A DNA stretch of 59,553 nt from Caldisericales bacterium (GCA_015489815.1 WFZA01000049.1:1-59553); one strand, 5' to 3'; shown: positions 36,847 through 46,996, counted from the stretch's first letter. A program made the numbers and translations. The notes: generated by a model not told the origin, from the letters alone.

Positions 36847-37560
36847 CTATCCCTCCTTTATAAAAGTTCCTATTCCGCCTTCTAAAACCGCTTTAATTAA
36901 ATTATCTTTTTTCGTCATGTTGAAAAGAATTATAGGCATTTTAAAATCCCTGCAAAGAGAAACAGCAGTTGAATCCATAGCTTTTAAATTTTTTGCAAGG
37001 AACTCCGTATAAGTGATAGTACTATACTTCTTGGCATTTTTGACCTTTGTAGGGTCTGCCGAATAAATTGCATCTACCTTAGTTGCTTTAAACAGGGCAT
37101 CCGCTTTAATTTCTATTGCCCTTAAAGCAGCTGTCGTGTCTGTTGTAAAAAACGGGAGGCCTGTACCTCCCGCAAAAATAATTACTCTACCTTTCTGAAG
37201 ATGAGTAATAGCCTTTGCTAATATGTATGGCTCTGCAACCTGGGTAAGGCTTAAAGAAGACATCACCCTTGCATCTATACCGTAACTCATTAGCATACTT
37301 TGCAGAGCAAGACCATTTATTACAGTAGCAAGCATGCCCATATAGTCTGCTGTCGCTCTGTCAATTTTTAACTCTTTGCTTTCATTCCCCCTAAAAATAT
37401 TACCTCCGCCAATTACGATACCAATTTCGATACCATTTTCACGCAAAACTTTTATCTGGCGAGCGATATCTTTTAATACATCAACATCTATTCCGAATTC
37501 TTTTTTGCCTAACAGTGCCTCTCCGCTGAGTTTTAACAGCACTCGTTTGTAAGAATTCAA
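36847..37560 (-). CDS. pyrH: UMP kinase
   Basis: Phosphorylates UMP to UDP; 237 residues, hexameric amino-acid-kinase family. The N-terminal KLSGEALLG, GIVIGGGNIFRG and the FAGGTGLPFFTTDTTAALRA block are intact. Follows tsf by 3 bases and precedes frr by 2 bases, the standard order. Confidence 0.96.
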   Translation of the reverse strand: MNSYKRVLLKLSGEALLGKKEFGIDVDVLKDIARQIKVLRENGIEIGIVIGGGNIFRGNESKELKIDRATADYMGMLATVINGLALQSMLMSYGIDARVMSSLSLTQVAEPYILAKAITHLQKGRVIIFAGGTGLPFFTTDTTAALRAIEIKADALFKATKVDAIYSADPTKVKNAKKYSTITYTEFLAKNLKAMDSTAVSLCRDFKMPIILFNMTKKDNLIKAVLEGGIGTFIKEG

Positions 37561-37563
37561 ATA

Positions 37564-38151
37564 TTATTCACCTACCTTGAAGCGTGCAAAACGCCTTACG
37601 GTAATGTTTTCACCAAATTTAGCAATGTATTCTTTTATAAGGTCTTTTATCGTAATTTTTTCATCTCTTATATAAGGAAGGTCCAGCAAGCAATGCTCTT
37701 TATAAAAAGTTTCTATTTTACCCTGAATAATTTTGTCAATAATGTGAGCTGGTTTTTTTTGTTCCTCGAGTTGCTTCCTGTAAATTTCCTTTTCTTTTTC
37801 GATCACTTCTTCTGGCACTTCTTCTCTATCCACATAATCAGGGTCAGTTGCTGCTATTTGTAATGCAATTTCGTTAGCAAGTTTTTTGAACTCGTCCGTC
37901 CTTGCAACAAAGTCAGTTTCACAATCGAGTTCTATCAGTACTCCCAGTTGGGCACCAGGATGGATGTAAGCAGAAACTATTCCCTGGTTCGTTGCTCTGC
38001 CTGCTTTTTTAACTGCTTTTGCAATCCCTTTTTCCCGTAATATCTCAATCGCCTTGTCAATATTTCCATTTGCTTCCGCAAGTGCCTTTTTGCAATCAAC
38101 AATTCCAGCACCCGTTTTTGCCCTTAATTCTTTAATAAGTTCTAAATCCAT
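37564..38151 (-). CDS. tsf: Elongation factor Ts
   Basis: Regenerates EF-Tu-GTP. It has 195 residues, a short EF-Ts like those of Thermus and other thermophiles, with the N-terminal UBA domain (LIKELRAKTGAGIVDCKKAL) and TDFVARTDEFKKL. The second core repeat of E. coli EF-Ts is missing, normal for this group. It follows rpsB by 11 bases. Confidence 0.96.
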   Translation of the reverse strand: MDLELIKELRAKTGAGIVDCKKALAEANGNIDKAIEILREKGIAKAVKKAGRATNQGIVSAYIHPGAQLGVLIELDCETDFVARTDEFKKLANEIALQIAATDPDYVDREEVPEEVIEKEKEIYRKQLEEQKKPAHIIDKIIQGKIETFYKEHCLLDLPYIRDEKITIKDLIKEYIAKFGENITVRRFARFKVGE

Positions 38152-38162
38152 ATTTCACCTCT

Positions 38163-38942
38163 CTAACCTTGAAATTTTTCTTTTAAACTGCCTTTAAGCT
38201 CTTCTTTAAGAACTTCCTCTGTGTTTTCTTCAGATTTCTTTTCCTTTTCGTTTTCAATGCTTCCTTCTCTTCCTTCAATCACAGCATTCGCAATGATTGA
38301 TGTAAACAAACGAATAGAGCGGATCGCATCGTCGTTTCCTGGCATCGGATAGTCAACTTCTTCCGGGTTAGAATTCGAATCCACTATAGCAATCACAGGT
38401 ATGTGGAGTTTTCTTGCTTCCAGTAAAGCACTTCTATCCTTATGAGTGTCAGTAATGTAGACGGCATCCGGAATAGAAGTCATATCCTTTACGCCCTCAA
38501 ATAACTTTCTTAATTTAGAAAGTTCTCTCTGGATCTTTACTTTTTCCTTTACGGGAATAGTTTCAAGATAGCCTTCCTCTTCAAGCTTCTCAAGTTCTTT
38601 TAGCTTGTTAATGCGTGTCCTAATAGTAGCAAAGTTTGTAAGTAATCCGCCTACCCAACGCTGGTTGACATAATACATACCACAGCGCTCTGCTTCTTCT
38701 CTAATAATATCCTGAGCCGCCTTTTTTGTACCTACAAAAATAATTTTGCCACCCTGTCTAGAAAGATTGGAGACAAAATTGTATGCTTCTTCTACTTTTT
38801 TTACTGTAATCCTGAGATCAAAAATGTGGATTCCGTTTCTTTCCGCATAAATGTATTCTTTCATGCGCGGATCCCATCTTCTCGTTTGATGCCCAAAATG
38901 GGCTCCTGCTTCAAGCAGTTCTTTCATAGTCACTACTGCCAT
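38163..38942 (-). CDS. rpsB: Ribosomal protein S2
   Basis: A small-subunit protein, 259 residues, with the family blocks LLEAGAHFGHQTRRW and MYYVNQRWVGGLLTNF. It has a C-terminal extension rich in Glu/Lys. First gene of the tsf-pyrH-frr-uppS-dxr-rseP-ispG operon. A good promoter at 39042-39070 and a leader of about 95 bases lie upstream, with two AGGAGG elements. Confidence 0.97.
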   Translation of the reverse strand: MAVVTMKELLEAGAHFGHQTRRWDPRMKEYIYAERNGIHIFDLRITVKKVEEAYNFVSNLSRQGGKIIFVGTKKAAQDIIREEAERCGMYYVNQRWVGGLLTNFATIRTRINKLKELEKLEEEGYLETIPVKEKVKIQRELSKLRKLFEGVKDMTSIPDAVYITDTHKDRSALLEARKLHIPVIAIVDSNSNPEEVDYPMPGNDDAIRSIRLFTSIIANAVIEGREGSIENEKEKKSEENTEEVLKEELKGSLKEKFQG

Positions 38943-39041
38943 GTTATACCTCCTGTATAGTTTTTTACCTCCTCTCTTTCAACTTCCCGGAGACACATTA
39001 GTGCACCATCCGTAGAATCCAGAGAGTGTGTTATCTTTTGT
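38943..39041 (-). promoter_or_regulatory. rpsB leader with two Shine-Dalgarno elements
   Basis: The transcript leader carries AGGAGG immediately before the ATG and a second AGGAGG about 18 bases further upstream. CTCTCT some 40 bases earlier could pair with the AGAGAG preceding the upstream element and hide it. S2 is autoregulated through its leader in several bacteria, so this could be the regulatory site; the fold is not demonstrated. Confidence 0.35.
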
Positions 39042-39070
39042 ATTGTAACGAAATATTCTGAAAAAATCAA
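39042..39070 (-). promoter_or_regulatory. Promoter of the rpsB operon
   Basis: On the minus strand TTGATT (plus 39065-39070), a 17-base spacer and TACAAT (plus 39042-39047). It lies between the patatin-like gene and rpsB. Confidence 0.7.
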
Positions 39071-39097
39071 GTATACTTAAAATCAAACTCTGCAAAA

Positions 39098-39898
39098 TCA
39101 CTCAATAAGAGATAGAATTTTTTCAATGCTTTTTTCAGCTGCAACCTCACCATGTTTAATTACATCTTTAGGTTTCCAGAAACTATCCAATCCTACATTT
39201 CTCACATCCGGGGATATTACGACATCTGCACTTCTACAATTTTCACGAGCCAGGTTTATCTCAAGTATACCTATAGAGTCGAATGCAACTTTGTAAATTC
39301 CTACAGGAGAACGCACTAAACCATTGACAAAGTAATCTTTCTTGTCAAATGCGTTTTCTGCAAGGTTTACTGCAATCACGATCTTGCATCCCTGTTCCTT
39401 TAGCGGCATAACTGGAACTTGCATGGAAAGTCCACCATCAGTAAGAAGCATGCCCTTATATCTTATAGGTTGAAAAACGAAAGGAATTGAGATACTTGCC
39501 CTTATAAGGTCAGAAAGTCTGCCATTTGTAAAAACGACTGGGTCGCCAGTAGAAAAATTTGTTGCAACGGGAAAAAACGGCTTTGGCAAGTCTTCTATCA
39601 ACGGGTCCCCTATTTTTTCTTCAATAAACTTTTTAACTTTCTTCCCTTTTACAAATCCAAGGTTTAGAGTAGGATCAAACAAAACTCCAAGTACCATCCT
39701 CATATCTGTAGAAAGAGTGAGTTTTTCTACTTTTTCTACAGAATTAAATACTACATAAGCACCGCCAACCAGCGCACCAATACTTGAGCCAGCAACCATC
39801 TCTATAGTAATTCCATAACGATTAAGAACTTTTAAAACTCCTATATGTGCAAGGCCTCGTGGGCCGCCACTTCCTAATGCAACACAAACTTTTTTCAT
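39098..39898 (-). CDS. Patatin-like phospholipase
   Basis: A 266-residue serine lipase/acyl hydrolase of the RssA/NTE type. The oxyanion loop is [10 protein letters not shown], the nucleophile S39 lies in GSSIG (37-41), and the Asp of the dyad is in LTDGGLS. The substrate is presumably a phospholipid or fatty acyl ester. It overlaps uvrB by 4 bases (ATGA), so it is co-translated with a DNA repair gene, without an obvious functional reason. Confidence 0.9.
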   Translation of the reverse strand: MKKVCVALGSGGPRGLAHIGVLKVLNRYGITIEMVAGSSIGALVGGAYVVFNSVEKVEKLTLSTDMRMVLGVLFDPTLNLGFVKGKKVKKFIEEKIGDPLIEDLPKPFFPVATNFSTGDPVVFTNGRLSDLIRASISIPFVFQPIRYKGMLLTDGGLSMQVPVMPLKEQGCKIVIAVNLAENAFDKKDYFVNGLVRSPVGIYKVAFDSIGILEINLARENCRSADVVISPDVRNVGLDSFWKPKDVIKHGEVAAEKSIEKILSLIE

Positions 39899-41877
39899 CT
39901 TTTTCTCCTCTTATAGAATTCTTTTAGGCTTTCTATCTTATCACGGATTCTTGCTGCCTCTTCGAATTCCAGTAAGTCAGCTTTTGAATACATTTCTTCA
40001 GTAAGCTCCATAATAAGCGCTTTGAATTGCTCTTCAGTAAGATTGCTCAGGTCAGTTTCTTCTAATTCTTCTTCCTTCTTCCACGGAAGATCGATTAAAT
40101 CAGAAATTGCTTTTCTAATCGTTTGCGGCTTTATATTATGCGCTTTGTTGTAGGCAATTTGCTTCCTGCGCCTTCGCTCTGTTTCTTCTATTGCTCGCTT
40201 CATTGAATCTGTTATCGTAGAGGCGTACATAATAACTTTACCAGATACATTTCTTGCAGCACGTCCCATCGTTTGGATAAGAGAAACCTCAGAACGCAAG
40301 AATCCTTCTTTGTCCGCATCCAATATGGCAACGAGCGAGACTTCTGGTAAATCAAGCCCCTCCCTCAAAAGATTAACTCCAACAAGTACATCAAACCTTC
40401 CTTCTCTCAATGCTTTGAGTATTTTTACACGCTCTAATGTTTTAATTTCTGAATGAAGATATTTGGCTTTTATTCCATGCTCGGTTAAGAATATAGCGAA
40501 ATCCTCTGCAAGTTTTTTAGTTAGTGTGGTTACCAACACCCGTTCATTTTTCTTAGCCCGTTTTTTAATTTCGTTCATTAAATCTTCAACCTGATTTTCG
40601 GCCGGCCGAACTTCAACTTCTGGATCCACAAGTCCAGTAGGACGAATAATCTGTTCTACTATCTGGCTACTTACTTTTTTTTCAAAATCAGCAGGAGTTG
40701 CAGATACAAAAACACACTGATTAATATGCTTCAAGAACTCGCCAAACCTTAATGGCCTGTTGTCAAAAGCAGACGGAAGTCTAAATCCATATTTTACAAG
40801 CGTAAGCTTTCGTTGGTGGTCTCCGTGATACATTGCGCGTATTTGAGGAACAGTAATATGAGATTCGTCTATAAACATCAAAAAATCATCCGGAAAAAAG
40901 TTTAGCAATGTGTAAGGTTCTTCGCCTGGTTTTCGACCGGAAAAATACCTTGAGTAATTTTCTATCCCAGGGCAGTAACCTGTATGTTCCAGCATTTCAA
41001 GATCGTAGTTTGTTCTTTCTTCTATTCTTTGTGCTTCCAGGAAGAGACCTTTACTTCTAAAAAACTCTATCCTCATTTTCAGTTCTTCTCTTATCTGGTC
41101 AGCATACCGCTTTATTCTTTCCATCGTCGTCAAAAACTGTGAAGCAGGGAAAAAAGTAAAAGAAGAATAGCTTTTAATCATTTTTCCCGTAAGTGGGTCG
41201 AATTCAATAATAGAATCAAGTTCGTCGCCAAAAAGTTCAATTCTAATTGCAGTTTCTGATTCTTTAGGAAATACATCAATCACATCGCCGCGCATCCTAA
41301 ATCTACCGGGACGCAGATCAAAGTCATTGCGTTCGTACTGTAAACGAGCAAGTCCTATCGCTATTGTTGCTCTTTTTATCTTCTCGCCAACTTTTACTGT
41401 AAGCAGTTGTTCTTTGTACTCTTCCGGAGAATCCCATCCATATATACACGAGACAGAAGCAACGACGATTACATCTCTTCGCTCAAGTAACGCGCGTACA
41501 GTTGCGTGCCTCAACCTTGCAATATCTTCGTTTACATCAGCAGTCTTATCAATGTGCAAATCAAGTTGTGGAACATACGCCTCAGGCCTATAAAAATCGT
41601 AGTAGCTAACAAAATATCTTACCGCGTTTTCCGGAAAAAAGTGCTTAAACTCCGAATACAATTGAGCCGCAAGTGTCTTATTATGGGATATAATCAAAGT
41701 AGGTTTTTGAACTTTTTCTATTACATTTGCCATAGTAAAAGTCTTCCCAGAGCCAGTAACACCCAGAAGCGTCTGAAATTTATATCCTTTTTTAACTCCT
41801 TCTACTAATTTTTCTATTGCTTCAGGCTGGTCACCAGTAGGCTTAAAGTCTGAAAATAATTTGAATTTCTTATCCAT
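39895..41877 (-). CDS. uvrB: Excinuclease ABC subunit B
   Basis: The damage-verifying subunit of nucleotide excision repair, 660 residues. Walker A is GVTGSGKT at 39-46, the DNA-clamping beta hairpin block is [12 protein letters not shown] (about 92-103), and helicase motif [11 protein letters not shown] is intact. A UvrC-binding UVR motif ([19 protein letters not shown]) is at the C-terminus. Start ATG has GAAGGA upstream. No uvrA or uvrC is in the window. Confidence 0.97.
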   Translation of the reverse strand: MDKKFKLFSDFKPTGDQPEAIEKLVEGVKKGYKFQTLLGVTGSGKTFTMANVIEKVQKPTLIISHNKTLAAQLYSEFKHFFPENAVRYFVSYYDFYRPEAYVPQLDLHIDKTADVNEDIARLRHATVRALLERRDVIVVASVSCIYGWDSPEEYKEQLLTVKVGEKIKRATIAIGLARLQYERNDFDLRPGRFRMRGDVIDVFPKESETAIRIELFGDELDSIIEFDPLTGKMIKSYSSFTFFPASQFLTTMERIKRYADQIREELKMRIEFFRSKGLFLEAQRIEERTNYDLEMLEHTGYCPGIENYSRYFSGRKPGEEPYTLLNFFPDDFLMFIDESHITVPQIRAMYHGDHQRKLTLVKYGFRLPSAFDNRPLRFGEFLKHINQCVFVSATPADFEKKVSSQIVEQIIRPTGLVDPEVEVRPAENQVEDLMNEIKKRAKKNERVLVTTLTKKLAEDFAIFLTEHGIKAKYLHSEIKTLERVKILKALREGRFDVLVGVNLLREGLDLPEVSLVAILDADKEGFLRSEVSLIQTMGRAARNVSGKVIMYASTITDSMKRAIEETERRRRKQIAYNKAHNIKPQTIRKAISDLIDLPWKKEEELEETDLSNLTEEQFKALIMELTEEMYSKADLLEFEEAARIRDKIESLKEFYKRRKR

Positions 41878-41909
41878 ATTTTAATCCTTCGTTAAAAATA
41901 CCCTATCGC

Positions 41910-42839
41910 TCAAAATATCGTAGAAATTCCGTTTGATAAGGCGAATTTTCGAATTTCAGAAATAGTTGGAAAATATGTACCTAACTTTGTTACAGAAAAG
42001 GCAGCTGCTAAATTTGCGAATTCCAACGCCTTTGCTAAAGCAGTGTTTTTTAAATAAGCGTACAAAAATGCAGCATTAAAAACATCGCCTGCTCCTGTAG
42101 TATCAACGGCATTTACTTTTATACCAAAAACACGATACATCTCTTTCCTATTTTTTATAATCAATGCCCCATTTTTACCCTGTTTTTCAACGATCAAAGA
42201 ATCCTTGGGCAAGTCAATGTACTTCAACTCTTCTTTATTCCCGAGCACTACATCGCTTAACTTTGCAATTTCATTAGAAGTCCTGATAAAGTCAGGACTT
42301 TCCATTCCAATTCGGATCTGTGGATCAAAAAACACTTTAATATTTGATTTTCTTACAAAGTCAACTACTTTAAGCAGTTCTTCTTGTACATAATGCTCAG
42401 TAAGTATTCCACCACTGATGTAAACGCCTGAGATTAAATCTTTTTCTTTTGAAAAATATTTCTTAAATGTCTCAAACTTTATGTCTGTATAAGCACTGTC
42501 TTTAATAAGTGCAAAAGTTGTCCTCTTACCTTCATCACCAACAAATGCAATAATAATAGCTGTTCTTTTATTAGTTTTAAAGTCAGCAAAAGGCACATTT
42601 TCTTTAGGTAAAAACCGCCTGATTTCTGTTCCAAAACTATCTTCTGAAATAGGCGTTACATACTTAACCGCACCTCCAAGCCTGGCAAATGCCACCGCAA
42701 AATTTACACCGGTTCCTGCTGGGGTCGTATGAAAGGATTCTGGAATAAAGTTTCTATCCTCTTTAAGGCTCAGGGAGCCCTTTACTGTAATGTCAAAACA
42801 ATTATCTCCTATTACGAGCACACTACGCGTTTTCAACAC
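41910..42839 (-). CDS. PfkB-family carbohydrate kinase
   Basis: A 309-residue ribokinase-type sugar or nucleoside kinase. The N-terminal PAGTGVNFAVAFARLGG and the C-terminal anion-hole motif DTTGAGDVFNAAFL (catalytic Asp in GAGD) are intact. The exact sugar is unknown. Its GTG start overlaps the TrpF-like gene by 17 bases, so the two are translated together, suggesting a shared sugar phosphate or N-glycoside route. Confidence 0.88.
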   Translation of the reverse strand: MLKTRSVLVIGDNCFDITVKGSLSLKEDRNFIPESFHTTPAGTGVNFAVAFARLGGAVKYVTPISEDSFGTEIRRFLPKENVPFADFKTNKRTAIIIAFVGDEGKRTTFALIKDSAYTDIKFETFKKYFSKEKDLISGVYISGGILTEHYVQEELLKVVDFVRKSNIKVFFDPQIRIGMESPDFIRTSNEIAKLSDVVLGNKEELKYIDLPKDSLIVEKQGKNGALIIKNRKEMYRVFGIKVNAVDTTGAGDVFNAAFLYAYLKNTALAKALEFANLAAAFSVTKLGTYFPTISEIRKFALSNGISTIF

Positions 42840-43506
42840 TTCTCACCTTTTTGACAAATTCTCTTACCTTTGAAAGGTCTTTTTTACCATGCCCATTTAG
42901 GAGATCGAGCGAGGTTTTTGCGTCCACCCCAAAAGGACGAACGATTCTTATTGCATCTTGAACATTGTCAGGGGAAAGACCACCGCCTAGTATAACAGGT
43001 TTATAAACTGTCTGCACAATTTTGGCACTAATCGTCCAATCGTGAGTTCTTCCACTTGCTCCAACAAAACCTAGCATCTGTTTGCTTTCAAAAGGGGAAT
43101 CAAGCATTATAAAGTCTACATACTCCTGAATGCTTTCTGCGTATTTGATAGAAGAAGCATCTTGCACTGGAACGGCATACATAAGGCTTACCCCTTCGTC
43201 GTTTAGCATCTCTTTAAGTATAGAGAGCTTTTCAATTGGAAGTTCCCTGCACAGGTGAAATATATTGGGACGAACACTCTTTATCCATAACATTATCTCG
43301 TTAAATTCAACGGTATCCACAATAAGTGAAGCAATTTTACCGTAGTCTTTAATAATTGAAGTAAGCCGCATTGCTTTTTTGCGTGAGACGATGCCACGCT
43401 GAGGGTTCCCCTTTTCGCTTGCAACAATTCCTATGTGGTCAACTCCCATTTCACATAGCGCCAGAGCATCAGGCTCATTAGTTATTGCATAAATTTGTAT
43501 TATCAC
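42823..43506 (-). CDS. TrpF-like (phosphoribosylanthranilate isomerase-like) barrel protein
   Basis: A 227-residue TIM barrel similar to TrpF along its length: GVDHIGIVASEKGNPQRGI, FVGASGRTHDW, VILGGGLSPDNV. In true TrpF the first strand is KICGIT with a catalytic Cys; here it is IQIYAIT with no Cys. The C-terminal GVDVSSGVE block reads GVDAKTSLD. No other tryptophan gene is in the window. So it may not be TrpF but a relative that isomerises another N-glycoside or sugar phosphate, in step with the coupled PfkB kinase. The GTG start has GGAGAAA upstream. Confidence 0.72.
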   Translation of the reverse strand: MIIQIYAITNEPDALALCEMGVDHIGIVASEKGNPQRGIVSRKKAMRLTSIIKDYGKIASLIVDTVEFNEIMLWIKSVRPNIFHLCRELPIEKLSILKEMLNDEGVSLMYAVPVQDASSIKYAESIQEYVDFIMLDSPFESKQMLGFVGASGRTHDWTISAKIVQTVYKPVILGGGLSPDNVQDAIRIVRPFGVDAKTSLDLLNGHGKKDLSKVREFVKKVRSVENA

Positions 43507-45245
43507 TTTCTCCTGCTTTTCCTTTCTTTTAGAAATGTTTCAAACTCTTTTAACGACTTTGCGTTTATCACATCATCCTTGGTGAGCCACGCCCTACGCG
43601 CAACTCCTACGCCGTAAAACATATTATGAAGCGAATCTATAGAATGTGCATCAGTATCTATCGAAAGCCTTAAACCATACTCTTCTTTTGCCTTTTTCGC
43701 ATTTAAATCGTTCAGGTCAAGCCTTTCTGGCGACGAATTAATTTCAAAAACAGTCCCCCGTTTTTTTGCTTCTGAAAATAATTTATCCAGGTCAAGGTCA
43801 AAACCACCTCTCCCATTCAGAATCCTTCCTGTAGGATGTACAATAATCCTAACATACGGATTTCTAATTGCGGAAAGGATCATCCTTTTTGTCATTTGTT
43901 CTTTGCTCTGATTAAAAGCAGTATGAATACCTGCAAGGCAAATGTCAAAAATACCTAACTGTTCGTCAGAAAAATCAAGCTCTCCATCTGTAAGAATGTT
44001 AAGCTCTGTGCCGAGGAAAATTTTAAACGGCGCATACTTTTTATTCAAAGTCTCTATTTCTTTTTTCTCTTCCAAATATCGCTCCATAGATAGGCCATTT
44101 GCAATGCCAAGTGCTTTTGCATGATCAGAAATTACTATATACTCATACCCTAATTTCATTGCTTCTTTTGCCATATCCTCAATGGAAGCAGTACCATCTG
44201 AATATGTAGTATGCATATGCAAGTCACCTTTTATATCTTTTAGTTCTATAAGTACTGGAATCCTGTGTTCTTCTGCAAGTTCAATTTCCCCACGATCCTC
44301 TCGCATCTCAGGTGGTATCCACTGAAGCCCTAATGCTTCGTAAACATCTTCTTCTCTTTCACCTGCAATTTTTTTGTTAGTTGATAAATCAAACACTCCG
44401 TATTCATTTATTTTTAATCCTTTCTTAATCGCAAGCTCCCTTAAGTGTATGTTATGCTGCCTTGAGCCAGTAAAGTACTGTATAGCAGCACCAAACGAAG
44501 AAGGTTCAACTACACGCAAATCTACCTGGAGATTTTCGTGCGTAAGAATTGAAGTTTTAGTATCACCTTTTACGATGACTTCCTTCACTTGAGGAAGTTT
44601 TACAAACTCATCCATTACTTTATCAGGTTTTTCAGATGTAACGAGTATGTCAATGTCTCCAATTGTTTCTTTCATTCTTCTAATGCTGCCACATACCTGA
44701 ATTTTATCTACCGGGGAATTTTCTTTCAGTTCCTGCACTATGCTTTGTGCAAGTGGATACGCGATACCTAAAAGCACTCTATCCACTGTCTTATCTCTCA
44801 TACTTTTCAGGCCTTCTAATATTTTTTTCTCAGTTTTTTCTCCAAAACCAGGAAGATTTCTTATTTTGCCAGACTCAGCAGCCTTTCTTAGTTCATCCAC
44901 AGTTTTTATACCCAATGTTTCGTAAAGTATTTTTGCGCGTTTGGCACCAAGCCCAGGTACCTTTTCGAGTTCTAGAAGAGAAGGCGGTACTTTTTCTTTA
45001 AGCATTTCAAGTTTTTCAATTTTACCTGTATTTAAGTACTGTTCAATTTTTTCCGCTATACTCTTGCCAATGCCTTTTATTTCAGTAAGCTTGTTTTCTT
45101 TTGCAAGGTCCTCTATCGGAACGGTCAAGTTCTCTATTCTACGCGCTGCTTCAAGGTATGCACGAACCTTGAAAGGATTTTCACCTGCAATTTCTGCAAG
45201 TTTTGCAAGCTCATAAAATTTTTCGGCAACCTCTTTATTACGCAT
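43503..45245 (-). CDS. polX: DNA polymerase X family with PHP domain
   Basis: A 580-residue repair polymerase. Two helix-hairpin-helix motifs near the N-terminus (ENPFKVRAYLEAARRI and LEKVPGLGAKRAKIL) lead into the palm (SIRRMKETIGDIDILVT, carrying two catalytic Asp). A C-terminal PHP domain (DLHMHTTYSDGT, ISDHAK, TDAHS) would act as a 3'-5' exonuclease/AP endonuclease. Bacterial PolX fills gaps in base excision repair. It overlaps the TrpF-like gene by 4 bases and follows the HD hydrolase by 3 bases. Confidence 0.95.
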   Translation of the reverse strand: MRNKEVAEKFYELAKLAEIAGENPFKVRAYLEAARRIENLTVPIEDLAKENKLTEIKGIGKSIAEKIEQYLNTGKIEKLEMLKEKVPPSLLELEKVPGLGAKRAKILYETLGIKTVDELRKAAESGKIRNLPGFGEKTEKKILEGLKSMRDKTVDRVLLGIAYPLAQSIVQELKENSPVDKIQVCGSIRRMKETIGDIDILVTSEKPDKVMDEFVKLPQVKEVIVKGDTKTSILTHENLQVDLRVVEPSSFGAAIQYFTGSRQHNIHLRELAIKKGLKINEYGVFDLSTNKKIAGEREEDVYEALGLQWIPPEMREDRGEIELAEEHRIPVLIELKDIKGDLHMHTTYSDGTASIEDMAKEAMKLGYEYIVISDHAKALGIANGLSMERYLEEKKEIETLNKKYAPFKIFLGTELNILTDGELDFSDEQLGIFDICLAGIHTAFNQSKEQMTKRMILSAIRNPYVRIIVHPTGRILNGRGGFDLDLDKLFSEAKKRGTVFEINSSPERLDLNDLNAKKAKEEYGLRLSIDTDAHSIDSLHNMFYGVGVARRAWLTKDDVINAKSLKEFETFLKERKSRRK

Positions 45246-45248
45246 AAA

Positions 45249-45929
45249 CTATACATCTCCTTTTACTTCTTTTTCTAACCTATCAAAGTAAACTTCCATA
45301 AAGTGAAGTCTTTCTTTTGCAATCTGTTTTGCTTCTTCCGTAAAAAGCCTTTCAGGTATCTTTTTAAATTTAGTCTCGTACTCAATATTCACGGAATGTT
45401 TACTAATATCCTTTATCCTACCTGTTGCTTTACCATTTACAAGGTTTTCTTTTTCGTACTTATCAAGATCTTCTATAGGCATATAGAGCTTTTCCCCCAT
45501 CTGCCCTGCAATCATATACGCCCTGGCGATACCAACTGCACCTATTGCATCTAATTTGTCTGCATCGAAAAGGATACGACCTTCAATGTACTTTGGTTTT
45601 CTATCAGCACGAAACCTATGTGAGCGAATAGAATCTACGATTACTTCAATTTTCTTCTCTGGGTAGTTAAAACTTCTCAGGATGTTTGCTGCTATTTCAG
45701 CACCAAGCAATGCATGGTCTATACTGCCAGTTTTATCTTCGTCCTCTTTCATACGAGCTATGTCGTGTAAAAGCACTGAAAGTTCAAGCACTTCCACATC
45801 CACGCCTTTCATTCTCCGCGCAATCAACTTCGCATTCTGCAAAACTCTGAATGTGTGGTCAAGGTCGTGTGCGGAAGACGAAAGTTCTTTTTCCACAATA
45901 TCTTTCACTTTATCAAATAAGCTCTTCAC
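45249..45929 (-). CDS. HD-domain phosphohydrolase
   Basis: A 226-residue cytoplasmic HD hydrolase. The His-Asp motifs are visible (SAHDLDHTFRV and SVLLHDIARMK, later DADKLDAIGAVG). This YedJ-like group hydrolyses nucleotides in vitro; the true substrate is unknown. It heads the polX cluster and lies behind the terminator of the LCP-family gene. Confidence 0.82.
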   Translation of the reverse strand: MKSLFDKVKDIVEKELSSSAHDLDHTFRVLQNAKLIARRMKGVDVEVLELSVLLHDIARMKEDEDKTGSIDHALLGAEIAANILRSFNYPEKKIEVIVDSIRSHRFRADRKPKYIEGRILFDADKLDAIGAVGIARAYMIAGQMGEKLYMPIEDLDKYEKENLVNGKATGRIKDISKHSVNIEYETKFKKIPERLFTEEAKQIAKERLHFMEVYFDRLEKEVKGDV

Positions 45930-45972
45930 TAATACCTCCTTATTTAATTATAACAGGTTTTGAGTCATAAAT

Positions 45973-45998
45973 AAAAAACACCGGCTTATTTACCGGTG
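45973..45998 (-). terminator. Rho-independent terminator downstream of the LCP gene
   Basis: On the minus strand, a 6-bp GC-rich stem (CACCGG / CCGGTG) with an 8-base loop, followed by TTTTTTATTT. It lies just after the LCP gene (46030) and before the HD gene's ribosome site. Confidence 0.85.
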
Positions 45999-46029
45999 AC
46001 CTCTAATCTTTCACAAAAAACATTCGCTA

Positions 46030-46995
46030 TTATTCAACACTTTTAGGCCAAAAATATTTTTTACCTATTTCCTTCAGCTTGTCATAGTCAGGCACTACAT
46101 AAGAGATACCATCTATATACTTGTCTTCCCCAGGAAATGGGATAATATTTAAGTCTTTTGAAGTATCGTTTTTTAGAAGCAGCGCAAGTTTCGTAAACTG
46201 CGCAGGAGTGATGTTTGTATAAATTGCCTCGCTTATTGCTTTAGATATTTGCGGTAACTTCCAGATCGTCCTTAAATTTTTTGTTTGGTTAATTAGCGCT
46301 TCTATCAGTTTTTCCTGTCGCGCTACGCGACCGTGTATTTTACCGTCAGGCGTCCTCGTAAAGTCTCCGTATCGGTCATAGCGAAAACGAGCGTATTCCA
46401 ATGCCTTTTCACCATCAAGGTGCTGAAGTCCGGGACTTAAATCTATATTCACATCCCCCAGCTTAGAATGGTAGTGCATAGGCTCGGTAACATCTATAGT
46501 AACGCCTCCCAATGCATCAATAACCTTTTTAAAACCATTAAAGTTAAAAACGACAAAATACGGGATGCTTCCGTCAGGAAGCCCAAGCAAATTTTCTATT
46601 GTTTTGATAGAGAGTTTTATACCACCGTCACTATAAAAGAGGGAATTATATGCAGCGTTGACCTTATTAAACCCGTGCCCCGGGATTTCTACGCGTGAAT
46701 CACGAGGAATAGACATTAAATTGATTTTTTTAGTTTTTGGATTAATGTTAACGAGTATAATTACATCTGAACGACCAGAAGCATCCCAAGATCTCTGATC
46801 ACTTCCTAATATAAGGATATTTATCGTCTTTGTGAAGTCAAGAGGCACAGTACTAACTTTAGGTTTATTGTTGTTTGCACTCCTACCGTTTTCGTTAATA
46901 CCACTAAAATTCTTCGCCGTAAGAAATACATAGACACCTACAACGAGAATCGCTGCTATGATTACTAAAACAGTTATAGCTTTAAGAACTTTCAT
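46030..46995 (-). CDS. LytR-CpsA-Psr (LCP) family protein
   Basis: A 321-residue membrane-anchored enzyme that attaches glycopolymers to peptidoglycan. One N-terminal transmembrane helix (about 7-28) is followed by the LCP domain: ILGSDQRSWDASGRSDVIILVN, SIPRDSRVEIPGHGFNKVNAAY and YARFRYDRYGDFTR. Start one base after the hppA stop, so it is co-transcribed with hppA. Which polymer it attaches is not clear. Confidence 0.9.
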   Translation of the reverse strand: MKVLKAITVLVIIAAILVVGVYVFLTAKNFSGINENGRSANNNKPKVSTVPLDFTKTINILILGSDQRSWDASGRSDVIILVNINPKTKKINLMSIPRDSRVEIPGHGFNKVNAAYNSLFYSDGGIKLSIKTIENLLGLPDGSIPYFVVFNFNGFKKVIDALGGVTIDVTEPMHYHSKLGDVNIDLSPGLQHLDGEKALEYARFRYDRYGDFTRTPDGKIHGRVARQEKLIEALINQTKNLRTIWKLPQISKAISEAIYTNITPAQFTKLALLLKNDTSKDLNIIPFPGEDKYIDGISYVVPDYDKLKEIGKKYFWPKSVE

Positions 46996-46996
46996 A

